A stretch of 51,506 nucleotides of DNA, taken from assembly GCA_018268935.1 (NCBI GenBank), contig JAFDVS010000066.1:247-51752 (forward strand), read 5' to 3'. The notes beneath the pieces are model-generated. The model was given only the letters and a program-made list of their open reading frames with translations. It did not search any database and was not told the DNA's origin. The position numbers and the translations under genes are program-made. The stretch's first letter is position 1, and each line of letters opens with the position of its first letter. Positions 11,528 through 20,382 of the stretch are shown here, piece by piece. Origin of the DNA: Acidobacteriota bacterium. Lineage in GTDB: Bacteria; Acidobacteriota; Terriglobia; Bryobacterales; Bryobacteraceae.

Positions 11528-13111
11528 TTAACGGAAATCCACCACCGACGCCGACTTCACCGCCTTGTTCTCCTTCAACTGCGCCAGCAGATCCTCCGTC
11601 ACCGCGGTGTCCGTTTCCACAATCGCCACGGCGATCATCGGACGATGCGGATCGGAGCTGTCCTGCCGCCCCAAGCTGAAGTTGGCGATGTTCACGTTGT
11701 TCTTGCCAAGCACCGAACCAACGTAGCCGATCACGCCCGGCACATCTTCATTCACCAGGAAGATCAGATGCCCGCCCAGCGCCGCTTCGCACACGATGCT
11801 GTCCACGCGCATCAGACGCGGCTTGTGCAGAATCACCGCGCCTTCCACCGTCGTCGTGCCGGAATCGGTCTCCACTTCCACCCGGATCGTATCGGTGAAC
11901 GCCGACCGCTTGTCATGCTGCTCCGCAATGTTCCAACCGCGCTCCCCGGCAAGACCCATCGAGTTCACCAGGTTTGCCTTCGGGCTCGAACGCTGCAGCA
12001 CGCCCGCCACGCCCGCGTTCCGCAGCAGCGAAGTGTTCAGCTCCGCAATGCGGCCCGTGTACGTCAGCTTCACGGTCTTCGGATTGCCCGTCGCAATGTG
12101 CGATGCGAACAGCCCCAGCCGCTCCGCCAGTTCCACGTACGGCCCCAGCGTCTTGTACACTTCCGGCGACATCGCCGGCATGTTCACCGCATTGATGGCG
12201 ACACCGTTCAACAGGTAGTCCACCACCTGCTCCACAATGCGGATGCCTACGATCTCCTGCGCCTCTTCCGTCGATCCGCCAATGTGCGGCGTGGCGATCA
12301 GCCCAGCAGCCTTCAGCAGCGCGCTGTCGGCGGCAGGCGGCTCCGGATCAAACACGTCCAACCCCGCGCCGGCCACCTTGCCCGAACTCATCGCTTCGAG
12401 CAGCGCCGCTTCGTCAATCAATTCCCCGCGAGCGCAGTTCACAATGCGCACGCCGTTCTTCATCTTGGCGAAAGCATCCTTGCCCAGAATCTTCTTCGTC
12501 TCCGGCGTCAGCGACACATGCAGCGTAATGTAGTCGCTCTCGGCGTACAGCTTGTCAAGCGAAGCCAGTTCCACGCCCAGATCCGCGGCTGCCTGCGAAC
12601 TGACGTACGGATCATAGGCCACAATCCGCATCTCGAACGCACGCGCCCGCTTCACCACTTCACGCCCGATGCTCCCCAGCCCGAGAATGCCCAGCGTCTT
12701 GCCGCGCAGTTCGTTGCCGAGAAACTTCTTCTTCTCCCACTTGCCGCCCGTCGTCGATGCCGTGGCTTGCGGCACCGAACGAGCCATCGCCAGCATCAGC
12801 GCCAGCGTGTGTTCGGCCACCGAAACAGCATTGCCGCCCGGCGTATTCATCACAACAACGCCGGCCGCGCTGGCCGCATCCAGGTCCACGTTATCCACAC
12901 CGACGCCCGCGCGTCCCACCACGCGCAGCTTCGGCGCTTTCGCCAGCACGTCCTTTGTCACCTTCACCGCGCTACGCACAAACAGTGCATCGCAATCGGC
13001 AAGGTGTTCGGCGTATTCCTTCGGGTTGGAGACAACAACATTCCAACCCGGCTGAGCTTTGAGTTTGTCCACGCCAGCCGGGGACATGGGTTCCGCAACT
13101 ACGAGTTTCAT
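11528..13111 (-). CDS. serA: D-3-phosphoglycerate dehydrogenase
   Basis: This enzyme catalyses the first committed step of serine synthesis, oxidising 3-phosphoglycerate to 3-phosphohydroxypyruvate with NAD. The 527 residues match the long, type 1 SerA form. It has a catalytic/NAD-binding core with GLGSIG (144-149), the catalytic Arg228 in NCARGE, Glu257 in DPEPP and His276 in TPHIGGS. An intervening domain follows, then a C-terminal ACT domain (about 455-527) that in this family binds serine for feedback control. It lies seven bases after the class V aminotransferase gene, so the two form a serine operon. Confidence 0.97.
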   Translation of the reverse strand: MKLVVAEPMSPAGVDKLKAQPGWNVVVSNPKEYAEHLADCDALFVRSAVKVTKDVLAKAPKLRVVGRAGVGVDNVDLDAASAAGVVVMNTPGGNAVSVAEHTLALMLAMARSVPQATASTTGGKWEKKKFLGNELRGKTLGILGLGSIGREVVKRARAFEMRIVAYDPYVSSQAAADLGVELASLDKLYAESDYITLHVSLTPETKKILGKDAFAKMKNGVRIVNCARGELIDEAALLEAMSSGKVAGAGLDVFDPEPPAADSALLKAAGLIATPHIGGSTEEAQEIVGIRIVEQVVDYLLNGVAINAVNMPAMSPEVYKTLGPYVELAERLGLFASHIATGNPKTVKLTYTGRIAELNTSLLRNAGVAGVLQRSSPKANLVNSMGLAGERGWNIAEQHDKRSAFTDTIRVEVETDSGTTTVEGAVILHKPRLMRVDSIVCEAALGGHLIFLVNEDVPGVIGYVGSVLGKNNVNIANFSLGRQDSSDPHRPMIAVAIVETDTAVTEDLLAQLKENKAVKSASVVDFR

Positions 13112-13118
13112 TCTCTGC

Positions 13119-14291
13119 TTATGCCCCCACCGTTACTTTGGGGAAGGCAGCTTCAGCGTAGATGCTCTGCACTGCTGCCACGCCCTTGCCGTAAGGCACG
13201 GCGTAGCCGTTGGCGTTGAGGATGATCTCCAGCGCGCCCACAACCGAGAACAGGTCGGCGAAGTCAAAGTAGCCGAGGTGGGCAATGCGGAAGATCTGGC
13301 CCTTCATCGAACCCTGGCCGTTGGCGATGATCATGCCGAACTCATTGCGGAAGCCCTTCACGATGACGCCCGAATCCATGCCCTGAGGAGCTTTGATCGC
13401 CGTCACCGACGCCGCCGGAGAACCGGGGCTGAATAGCTCCAGGCCCATCTCCGTCGCCGCCGCGCGCGTCGCCTTCGCCAGCAACTGCGCATTGTCGATC
13501 AGCTTGCCCATGCCCAGCTCTCTGATGTACTTCAGCGCTTCGCCCAGGCTGATGATCAGCGAAACCGCCGGTGTCCAGCTCGATTCACCATTCTGCGCCG
13601 ACTTCAGTTCCTTCTTCAGATCGAAGTAGAAGTGCGGTAGGTCGCAGGTCTTCGTGAACTCCAGCGCCTTCGGGCTGATCGAAAGGAAACCCAGACCCGG
13701 AGGAATCATGAACGCCTTCTGCGATCCGCCGATCACCACATCGAGGCCCCAGCCGTCGATATCGAGAGGCATCGTGCCCAAACCGGTGATGGCGTCGATG
13801 ATCAGAATGGCATCCGTCTTGCGCACCGCTTCCGCCATGCCTTTGACGTCATGCGCTGCGCCCGTCGAAGTCTCTGACGCCTGCACGAACACGCCGCGCG
13901 CATCCGGATTGGCTTGCAACGCATCAGCCACTCGCTGCGCCGAAACATTGCTGCCGTAGGGTTCTTCCAACACAACAGAGTTCAAGCCGAACGCTTTGGT
14001 CATCGCTACCCAGCGTTCGCCAAACTTTCCCGCGGTACAGACAATTACCTTATCGCCGCGGCGGAACAGGTTCGAGATCGAGGCTTCCATGGCGCCGGAG
14101 CCGGAGGAAACCAGTGGAAGCACGTCGTTCGTGGTGCCGAACACTTCCTTCAGGTCACCGAGGACTTGCCGGTAGATCTTTTGAAAGTCCTGGGTTCGGT
14201 GATGAACATCGGAGGCCATCATCGCATGCAGCGCCTTAGGCAGCAGTGGCGTAGGGCCTGGAGTCAGGAGACGTTGTTTCTTAATGTGCAT
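13119..14291 (-). CDS. Class V aminotransferase (serine/phosphoserine type)
   Basis: This 390-residue PLP enzyme belongs to the alanine-glyoxylate/serine-pyruvate aminotransferase group. LLTPGPTP (8-15) is the typical N-terminal signature, IIDAITG contains the PLP-binding Asp166, and GGSQKAF carries the Schiff-base Lys192. Directly followed by serA, it most likely does the SerC job (phosphohydroxypyruvate to phosphoserine) using glutamate, as proposed for similar class V enzymes in organisms that lack canonical serC. That role is inferred from the gene order. Serine-glyoxylate aminotransferase activity is the alternative. It diverges from yqeY. Confidence 0.88.
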   Translation of the reverse strand: MHIKKQRLLTPGPTPLLPKALHAMMASDVHHRTQDFQKIYRQVLGDLKEVFGTTNDVLPLVSSGSGAMEASISNLFRRGDKVIVCTAGKFGERWVAMTKAFGLNSVVLEEPYGSNVSAQRVADALQANPDARGVFVQASETSTGAAHDVKGMAEAVRKTDAILIIDAITGLGTMPLDIDGWGLDVVIGGSQKAFMIPPGLGFLSISPKALEFTKTCDLPHFYFDLKKELKSAQNGESSWTPAVSLIISLGEALKYIRELGMGKLIDNAQLLAKATRAAATEMGLELFSPGSPAASVTAIKAPQGMDSGVIVKGFRNEFGMIIANGQGSMKGQIFRIAHLGYFDFADLFSVVGALEIILNANGYAVPYGKGVAAVQSIYAEAAFPKVTVGA

Positions 14292-14332
14292 GTTGTACTA
14301 AGGAAGACTAGCCGTTGGGGTATTGAATTCTC

Positions 14333-14338
14333 TAGAAT
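14333..14338 (+). promoter_or_regulatory. -10 element of yqeY, leaderless spacing
   Basis: TAGAAT is separated from the yqeY ATG (14348) by nine bases with no purine-rich ribosome-binding site, so transcription would begin at or just before the start codon. Confidence 0.45.
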
Positions 14339-14347
14339 AGCAAATCA

Positions 14348-14794
14348 ATGGCACTACTCGAACGTTTGCAGAAGGACATGGTGGAAGCCATGAAGGCAAA
14401 GGAAGAGCTTCGCCTGGGCGCGATCCGTATGCTCAAGGCTGCGCTCATGAAGCATAAGGTGGACACCATGAAAGAACTGGATGAAGCCGAGGAGATGAAA
14501 GTCCTCAACTCCATCCTCAAACAGCGAAAAGAGGCCGCGGACATGTTCCGTAAGGGCGGCCGCGCCGAGCAGGCCGACAAGGAAGAAGCCGAGTTCGCAC
14601 TCCTCGAAAGCTACATGCCCGCCGGAGCCACCGCTGAGGAAATCGAAGCTGCCATCGATGCCGCCATCGCCGAAACCGGCATCACCAGCCTCAAACAGAT
14701 GGGCGTCGTCATGAAAGCCGCTCAAGCCAAGCTCACCGGCAAACGCGTCGACGGCAAAGCCATGAGCGAAAAGGTGCGGTCGAAGCTTTCATGA
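14348..14794 (+). CDS. yqeY: GatB/YqeY-domain protein
   Basis: This 148-residue, mostly helical cytosolic protein matches the YqeY family over its full length. LLERLQKDMVEAMKAK opens the protein, ILKQRKEAADMFRKGGR sits in the middle, and the C-terminal helical domain resembles the tail of the GatB subunit of tRNA amidotransferase (KQMGVVMKAAQAKLTGKRVDGK). A role in tRNA-dependent amidation has been suggested for the family from the GatB resemblance only. It overlaps the following deacetylase gene by four bases (ATGA), indicating translational coupling. Confidence 0.93.
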   Translation: MALLERLQKDMVEAMKAKEELRLGAIRMLKAALMKHKVDTMKELDEAEEMKVLNSILKQRKEAADMFRKGGRAEQADKEEAEFALLESYMPAGATAEEIEAAIDAAIAETGITSLKQMGVVMKAAQAKLTGKRVDGKAMSEKVRSKLS

Positions 14795-15552
14795 GGATCC
14801 TCAGCATCCACGCCCATCCCGACGACGCCGAAATCCTCGCCGGCGGCTCTCTCGCCCTGCTCACCGAACGCGGCCATCACGTCACCATCGTCACCATGAC
14901 CCCCGGCGACAAGGGCTCCAACACCCTCAGCCCCGACGAAATCGCCGCCGTCCGCCGTGAGGAGGGCCGCGCCGCCGCCGCCTTGATCGGCGCCGATTAC
15001 CTCTGCGCCGAGTTCCGCGACCTGGAAGTCTTCAACGACAACCCCTCCCGTAAAAAGGTCACCGAAATACTCCGCCTCACCCGCCCCGACATCGTGCTGA
15101 CTTCCTCGCCCAAAGACTACCTCTGCGATCACGAGGCCACCAGTCTCCTCGTGCGTGACGCCATGTTCGGAGCCTCCGCCCCCAATTACTTGACCGATGC
15201 CGAGCGCCCCGCCAAGCCGCTCGATGGCATTCCGCACCTCTACTTCATGGACGCCATCTCCGGCCACGATCGCGAAGGCAACTCCATCCTCCCCGATTTC
15301 GTCGTCGATGTTTCCAGCAAGTTCCGCGTCAAATGGGACATGCTTGCGGCGCATGCCAGCCAGCGCGAATGGCTCCGCGCCCAGCACGGCATGGACGACT
15401 ACATGATCATGATGGAAACCTGGACCAAGCTCTGCGGCCAGCGCGCAGGCCTCGAATACGGCGAAGGCTTCCGCCAGTACAAGGGCCACCCCTATCCGGA
15501 ATCACCGGTGCTGCAGGAACTGCTGCAGGACCTCGTCAAAACTCCGCGCTAA
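14791..15552 (+). CDS. PIG-L/LmbE-family zinc deacetylase
   Basis: This 253-residue protein carries the LmbE signature HAHPDD (7-12; His9 and Asp12 are zinc ligands) and the third ligand region CDHEAT (His114). The family removes acetyl groups from N-acetylglucosamine conjugates, as in bacillithiol (BshB) and mycothiol synthesis, or from other GlcNAc-containing glycans. Acidobacteriota often encode several copies. There is no signal peptide, so it acts in the cytosol. Coupling with yqeY is by a four-base overlap. BshA and BshC partners are not in the window, so a bacillithiol role is only a possibility. Its TAA overlaps the convergent metalloprotease stop codon (CTAA, 15549-15552). Confidence 0.88.
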   Translation: MRILSIHAHPDDAEILAGGSLALLTERGHHVTIVTMTPGDKGSNTLSPDEIAAVRREEGRAAAALIGADYLCAEFRDLEVFNDNPSRKKVTEILRLTRPDIVLTSSPKDYLCDHEATSLLVRDAMFGASAPNYLTDAERPAKPLDGIPHLYFMDAISGHDREGNSILPDFVVDVSSKFRVKWDMLAAHASQREWLRAQHGMDDYMIMMETWTKLCGQRAGLEYGEGFRQYKGHPYPESPVLQELLQDLVKTPR

Positions 15553-17954
15553 TTCTCACAACCAATCGGCATCCCCGGCGGAGGCTCCGGCAACCGCGGC
15601 ACATTCGCCGGCTTCGGATCCTCCATCAACTTCCGGATCTGCATCTCCGCATACGCGAAGTGCGCCCGCTGCCCCGCATCCGGATTCGCTTTCTGCCCCG
15701 CCGCGAACACCCGAAGCGAATCCAACTTCTGCATGGCAATCGCACGCACCTGCGCCGATGCCCGCCCATCCAGCGCCAGCGCCATCAGTTGATGCAGCGC
15801 AATCTGATCCACCGTGCGGCCCACCTCACCACCCAAACCAGCCACAGGAGCCCGCTTCCATGTCGCCCCAATCACCCGGTCAATCACCTCCGCAAGCCCC
15901 GGATTCTGCCCATTCCGCGCGTTGTACTGAATCAATCGCCCGGCCCGCTCCGGATGCAGAATCATCGCCAGCGTAATCCCCGCCGCTGACTCCGCCGCCG
16001 ACAACGGATCAAACGTCAACCCCGTACGCGATGCGAAATACTCCCGCGTCCGCGGAAACTCGTTCGCCGCCGGAGGCAGCAGTTGCAGTATGGACTCGGG
16101 CAGCGTCAACGCCTGCGGAGAAATCGTCGCCAGCAGCGCATCCAGCGCCTTCCGCTGCTCGGCCGCACTAGCCATCTTCGCGATCACCTGTCCGTCTCCC
16201 CGCAGCGCATTCGTGTAGTACAATCCGCCCAGCACCTTCGCCGCCGCCTCCACCTGATAGCGATGCATCAGGTACGTCGTCACCAGCGGCTCTTCCAGCG
16301 TGCTGTACGGCCGCCCTTCGCGAATGTTGTTCTCGCCAAACCGCGCCAGTGCCTTCCCGCGCACTTGCATCACGCGCTTCAATTCATCTGAGGCATCCGC
16401 GCCGTTGTCCCATAGATGCGTCTGCGGATGCGCGCTCCCCGCCGGCCGCGCGTCTTCATCCGTCAAAAAATACACGCCCCGCTTGTAAGCATCCGCCAGC
16501 ATCTTCCGCAATCGCGGCCCGGCCGCCGCCTCACTGCCGAAGTCCGAATACCCATACGCAATCGCCACCCGGTCCCAATCCCCAATCTCTTTCGTGTAGG
16601 CATTGCGCAACGTCGGATTCCCATTCACATCCAGTTCCACCAGCGGATGCGGATAATCCATCACCGAAGCCCGATCCGCCGCGCTCGACACATAGTTGTG
16701 TCCCAGCCCCAACGTGTGCCCCACTTCATGTGCCGAAAGCTGCCGCAGCCGCGCCAGCGCCATCTCCATCATCTCCGCCGATGCCGGTTTGCCCGTCTCA
16801 TAAGGCGCCAGCAATCCTTCCGCAATCAGGTAATCCTGCCGCACACGCAGCGACCCCAGCGTCACATGTCCCTTGATAATTTCACCCGTCCGCGGATCGC
16901 GCACCGTCGCTCCATACGACCACCCGCGTGTCGCCCGATGCACCCACTGGATCACGTTGTAACGCAAATCCATCGCATCGGCGCCTTCCGGCAACATCTC
17001 CACGCGATACGCATTACGGAAACCTGCCGCCTCAAACGCATCCGCCCACCACCGCGCCCCATCGAGCAGCGCCGACCGTATCGGCTCCGGCACGCCTCGA
17101 TCCAGGTAATACACAATCGGCTTCACCGCCTCACTCACCGCCGCCGTCCGATCTTTCTTCTGCAACCGGTGCCGCGATAGAAACTGCTTCCGGATCGGCT
17201 CAGACACCGGCGTCGCAAAATCAAAATAGTCCATCCCAAAATACCCGGCCCGTGGATCAAACGCCCGAGGCTCATAGCCCGGCCCAGGCAGTTCCACAAA
17301 CGAGTGATGCATGCGCACAGTCAATGAATCCGGGCTCGGCGCAACATCGCGCACATAGCGCCCCTCCGGGCGGCCAGCGAACGTCAGTAGCGCTTCCACC
17401 TCGGTGTTCTTCGGAAAATTCTTCGTCCGGGGTCGATACAGCGCAGATCGCGACCCCTCCAGCCGGTACGATCCCTGCCGAGCCCCTTGCAGCCGGTCCG
17501 CCACTCCATGTGCATCCCGCAAATAGAAGTCCGTCGCATCCACCAGCACCCGCCCGTTCTCCTCCGCCACCGCAGTGAAGCCCCACAACACAGACTCCGC
17601 GAAAGACTCCCTCACCGCGCGCACTTCATTCTCATCCCGGCTCAACGCGCGGAAATCGTAGTTCGGCTGCACCAGCAGAACCTTCGGCCCCGAACGATCA
17701 AACCGCACAATCCGCGACTGCCCCAGTTGCCCGCGGTCCAGCCCGATGTCATTCGACCCCAGCCCCGCCGGCAGCGAATTCACATACAGAAACTCCTCGC
17801 CGAAGCGCGAAATCTCCACATACAGCTTCCCTGTCTTCTCCTCCCAATAAAACGGAAAGTACCCATCCTGTTTTTCGAGCTTCGCGGTCTTCGAAGCAAT
17901 CGTAGCCGGCTCCTGCGCCGAAGCAATCGTAAGGAAAATGGCGACCCAGAACAT
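15549..17954 (-). CDS. Secreted zinc-dependent metalloprotease (metzincin-like, DUF4953/DUF5117)
   Basis: This 801-residue exported protein starts with signal peptide MFWVAIFLTIASAQ. An N-terminal and middle region of DUF5118/DUF5117 type leads to a metzincin-like active site HEVGHTLGLGHN (His409, encoded at 16730-16695) and a Met-turn-like SVMDYPHP shortly after. The C-terminal region is helical and of DUF4953 type. Known: HExxHxxGxxH binds zinc; these proteins are common in Bacteroidota and Acidobacteriota, with unknown substrates. The start at 17954 is preferred to an ATG at 17987, because the latter lies inside the divergent gene and lengthens the signal peptide. Only 11 bases separate it from the divergent start. 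Confidence 0.87.
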   Translation of the reverse strand: MFWVAIFLTIASAQEPATIASKTAKLEKQDGYFPFYWEEKTGKLYVEISRFGEEFLYVNSLPAGLGSNDIGLDRGQLGQSRIVRFDRSGPKVLLVQPNYDFRALSRDENEVRAVRESFAESVLWGFTAVAEENGRVLVDATDFYLRDAHGVADRLQGARQGSYRLEGSRSALYRPRTKNFPKNTEVEALLTFAGRPEGRYVRDVAPSPDSLTVRMHHSFVELPGPGYEPRAFDPRAGYFGMDYFDFATPVSEPIRKQFLSRHRLQKKDRTAAVSEAVKPIVYYLDRGVPEPIRSALLDGARWWADAFEAAGFRNAYRVEMLPEGADAMDLRYNVIQWVHRATRGWSYGATVRDPRTGEIIKGHVTLGSLRVRQDYLIAEGLLAPYETGKPASAEMMEMALARLRQLSAHEVGHTLGLGHNYVSSAADRASVMDYPHPLVELDVNGNPTLRNAYTKEIGDWDRVAIAYGYSDFGSEAAAGPRLRKMLADAYKRGVYFLTDEDARPAGSAHPQTHLWDNGADASDELKRVMQVRGKALARFGENNIREGRPYSTLEEPLVTTYLMHRYQVEAAAKVLGGLYYTNALRGDGQVIAKMASAAEQRKALDALLATISPQALTLPESILQLLPPAANEFPRTREYFASRTGLTFDPLSAAESAAGITLAMILHPERAGRLIQYNARNGQNPGLAEVIDRVIGATWKRAPVAGLGGEVGRTVDQIALHQLMALALDGRASAQVRAIAMQKLDSLRVFAAGQKANPDAGQRAHFAYAEMQIRKLMEDPKPANVPRLPEPPPGMPIGCEN

Positions 17955-17968
17955 ATACTGAAAGTATG
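17954..17968. promoter_or_regulatory. Symmetric bidirectional -10 region
   Basis: TATACT (plus, 17954-17959) lies six bases before the ATG at 17966. On the opposite strand CATACT (17968-17963) lies eight bases before the ATG at 17954. Both sit within the palindrome ATACT-GAA-AGTAT (17955-17967). Each start codon would be the approximate transcription start, giving two leaderless mRNAs from an 11-base gap. Confidence 0.5.
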
Positions 17969-19741
17969 CGACTTTTTGCGGCAGCACTGGCCTGGGCTTT
18001 GCCAGCTCTTGCGCAGCAGGTCTGCGGACCCACTCCCGCCTATTCCCCCTGTGAGATTGTCTTTGAGCTGGATGACGCCGAGGCTAAGGCACACCCGAAC
18101 CCTTACCTCACCGTCGATCTACGCGCCGAACTGCGTTCCCCACGCGCCCGCACCATCCTCATGCCAGCCTATTGGGACGGCGGCCGCCGCATGGTGATCC
18201 GCTTCACGCCCATGGATCCCGGCAACTGGGACTTCCGCCTCACCAGCAACCTCGAACGCTTCAACGGCAAACTCGGACAAATGCAGGCCACCGAATCGCC
18301 CGACCAGGGCTTCCTGCAGCGCGCCAACGTCCATCACTGGCGCTACACCGAATCCATGAAAGCCCACCTCTGGATGGGCGACGCCTTCCCTGATTTCGCC
18401 GCCGCGCCCCAAGCCACCTTCGATGCCTACGCCGAAGCCCGCGGAAAACAGAAGTTCTCACATGTTCGCGGCCTCCTCCTCGGCAAGCCCGGCGAAGAAA
18501 AGCGCGCCTTCGCCTCACCAGACCAGCCCGTTGCCGCTTTCTTCCAGCAACTCGACAAACGCGTCCTCGCCCTCAACCAGAAGGGCATGTTCGTCGATCT
18601 CATCCTCGCCCATGACGGCCGCCAGCTCACCAGCCTCTTCTCCGGCTGGCAGCAGCGCGAGCGCTTCCTCAAATACATCGTCTCCCGCTACGCCGCCTTC
18701 CACGTCACCTGGCAATTGCTCCACGAATTCGAATCCTACGCCGATTCACGCCAGTTACTCAAGGAAATGGGCGATCAGGTGAAGAAGCTCGATCCCTATC
18801 AGCATCCGCGCGCCACAGGCACCACGGCCACCACAGGCCCGCTCGCCCCCGACGCCTGGATGTCCTACGTCAATCACCACTCCCCCGATGACGCCATCGG
18901 AGCCATTGAGCATCACGTCTTCCCCGCCCCCTTCGTCAACACCGGCTTCGCCTCCGAACAGGATGGCCCCGATGTGTTTCGCAAGCGTCTGTGGAACGCC
19001 ACCATGAACGGCCAGTATCCGTCGTCGATGCTCAATCCTTCCACCCCCGATTCTCCTTCCGCCAAAGCCATGGCCGCATGGCAGGAGTTCTTCGCCCGCA
19101 CCCGCTATTGGGAACTCGAACCCTACTACGACATCGACGGCGCACGCTGCCTCGCGCTCCCCGGCACCGAATACGTCGTCTACATCGAGAAGTCCGGCTA
19201 CGCCGAGTTGCTCATCGAAAAGCACGGCTACGACGTCTTCTGGTTCAATCCGCGCACCGGCGAGCTCACCAAGGACAAAAAGGAGTTCAAGGGCGAAAAA
19301 TACTTTGCCGAAGCCCCCAACAAAACCGACGACTGGGTGCTCCACCTCTCCCGCGAAGGCCGAAAAGAAGGCATGCTCCGCTCCTACAAGTTCGAATCGC
19401 GCCCCAACCTCATGCAGGAAATCGAGCAGAATCCCAGCAAAATGCCCTTCGACTTCCTTCAGCCCGCCATCGATCAGCTCTCTCTCTCGAAGCCCTCCAA
19501 ATACGAAATGAAGCTCAAGCGCGAGACCCGCGGCACCCGCGAAATGCGCTACCTCTGGACCGGCGAAGTGCCCACCGAAGGCCGCGGCTACCGCATCCTT
19601 GGCACCGGCCCGCAAGGCACACTGCAAATCCCAGACAGCTTGGCGAAAATTTTCCCCGCCGTCTTCAACATGCGCATCTACGCCATCAACGCCGTCGGCA
19701 AAGTCTACGCCGTGGACCGCGTCTTCCGTCTCGAGAAGTAA
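17966..19741 (+). CDS. Secreted glycosidase-like protein (DUF5060/DUF4038-type)
   Basis: This 591-residue protein begins with signal peptide MRLFAAALAWALPALAQ. An N-terminal beta-sandwich (about 25-110, with GNWDFRLTSN) resembles DUF5060. A central (beta/alpha)8-like catalytic region (about 115-450) resembles the DUF4038/apiosidase-type glycoside hydrolase group, with TWQLLHEFES and a later NTGFASEQDG supplying candidate acidic catalytic residues. A C-terminal beta domain (DUF5605-like) ends the protein. The family hydrolyses plant or microbial glycans; the substrate is unknown. Its stop and the tsaB start overlap in TAATG, so tsaB translation is probably coupled to it. Confidence 0.75.
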   Translation: MRLFAAALAWALPALAQQVCGPTPAYSPCEIVFELDDAEAKAHPNPYLTVDLRAELRSPRARTILMPAYWDGGRRMVIRFTPMDPGNWDFRLTSNLERFNGKLGQMQATESPDQGFLQRANVHHWRYTESMKAHLWMGDAFPDFAAAPQATFDAYAEARGKQKFSHVRGLLLGKPGEEKRAFASPDQPVAAFFQQLDKRVLALNQKGMFVDLILAHDGRQLTSLFSGWQQRERFLKYIVSRYAAFHVTWQLLHEFESYADSRQLLKEMGDQVKKLDPYQHPRATGTTATTGPLAPDAWMSYVNHHSPDDAIGAIEHHVFPAPFVNTGFASEQDGPDVFRKRLWNATMNGQYPSSMLNPSTPDSPSAKAMAAWQEFFARTRYWELEPYYDIDGARCLALPGTEYVVYIEKSGYAELLIEKHGYDVFWFNPRTGELTKDKKEFKGEKYFAEAPNKTDDWVLHLSREGRKEGMLRSYKFESRPNLMQEIEQNPSKMPFDFLQPAIDQLSLSKPSKYEMKLKRETRGTREMRYLWTGEVPTEGRGYRILGTGPQGTLQIPDSLAKIFPAVFNMRIYAINAVGKVYAVDRVFRLEK

Positions 19742-20382
19742 TGGCAAAAATCCTCGCGCTCGATACCACCGCCGACTTCGGCAGTCTCGCCCTAATCCAC
19801 AACGGCCAGGTAGTCGAGGAGTTGCCGCTCCATTCCACCGACGGTTTCTCCCACGTCCTCTGGCAACATCTGGACCCGCTGCTCAAACGCCACAACTGGC
19901 GCCTCAGCGACATCGATTGCTTCGCCGCCGCCAGCGGCCCCGGCTCCTTCACCGGCGTGCGCATCGGTCTCACCGCCATCAAAGGACTCGCCGATGTCGA
20001 AGGCAAACCAGTCGCCGCTGTCAGCAACCTGCAAGCCATCGCGCACTACGGCACACAAGCCATGCGAGCCGCCATCCTCGATGCCCGCCGTGGCGAAGTC
20101 TACGCCGCCCTCTACACCGCATCCGGAGCCCTCGTGGGCGATGAGAGCGTCACACCTCTACCGCAGTTCCTCGCAAGCCTTCCGCCAACGGTCACCGAGT
20201 GCGTCACCCAAACACCCGAAGTATTCCAGTCCGCCTTGGCGCCTCGAATAGTGACTCCCGCCCCACGAGCACTCGCCGCCGCCATCGGCCTCATCGCCGA
20301 ACACATGCCCTGGCAAGACCCCATTGCCGTCGACGCCAACTACGTCCGCCGCTCCGACGCCGAATTGTTCTGGAAAGACTAG
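19741..20382 (+). CDS. tsaB: tRNA threonylcarbamoyladenosine biosynthesis protein TsaB
   Basis: TsaB is the ASKHA-fold scaffold partner of TsaD and TsaE in making t6A37 of ANN-decoding tRNAs. The 213 residues start MAKILALDTT and contain the diagnostic SGPGSFTGVRIG (65-76) and ILDARRGEVYAAL. The ATG overlaps the preceding stop (TAATG), so it is translated behind an exported glycosidase-like protein, an odd partner for a housekeeping gene. In many bacteria tsaB is followed by rimI on the same strand; here a RimI domain lies directly downstream but on the opposite strand, fused to a glycosyltransferase, and the two genes share the stop tetramer CTAG. Confidence 0.94.
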   Translation: MAKILALDTTADFGSLALIHNGQVVEELPLHSTDGFSHVLWQHLDPLLKRHNWRLSDIDCFAAASGPGSFTGVRIGLTAIKGLADVEGKPVAAVSNLQAIAHYGTQAMRAAILDARRGEVYAALYTASGALVGDESVTPLPQFLASLPPTVTECVTQTPEVFQSALAPRIVTPAPRALAAAIGLIAEHMPWQDPIAVDANYVRRSDAELFWKD

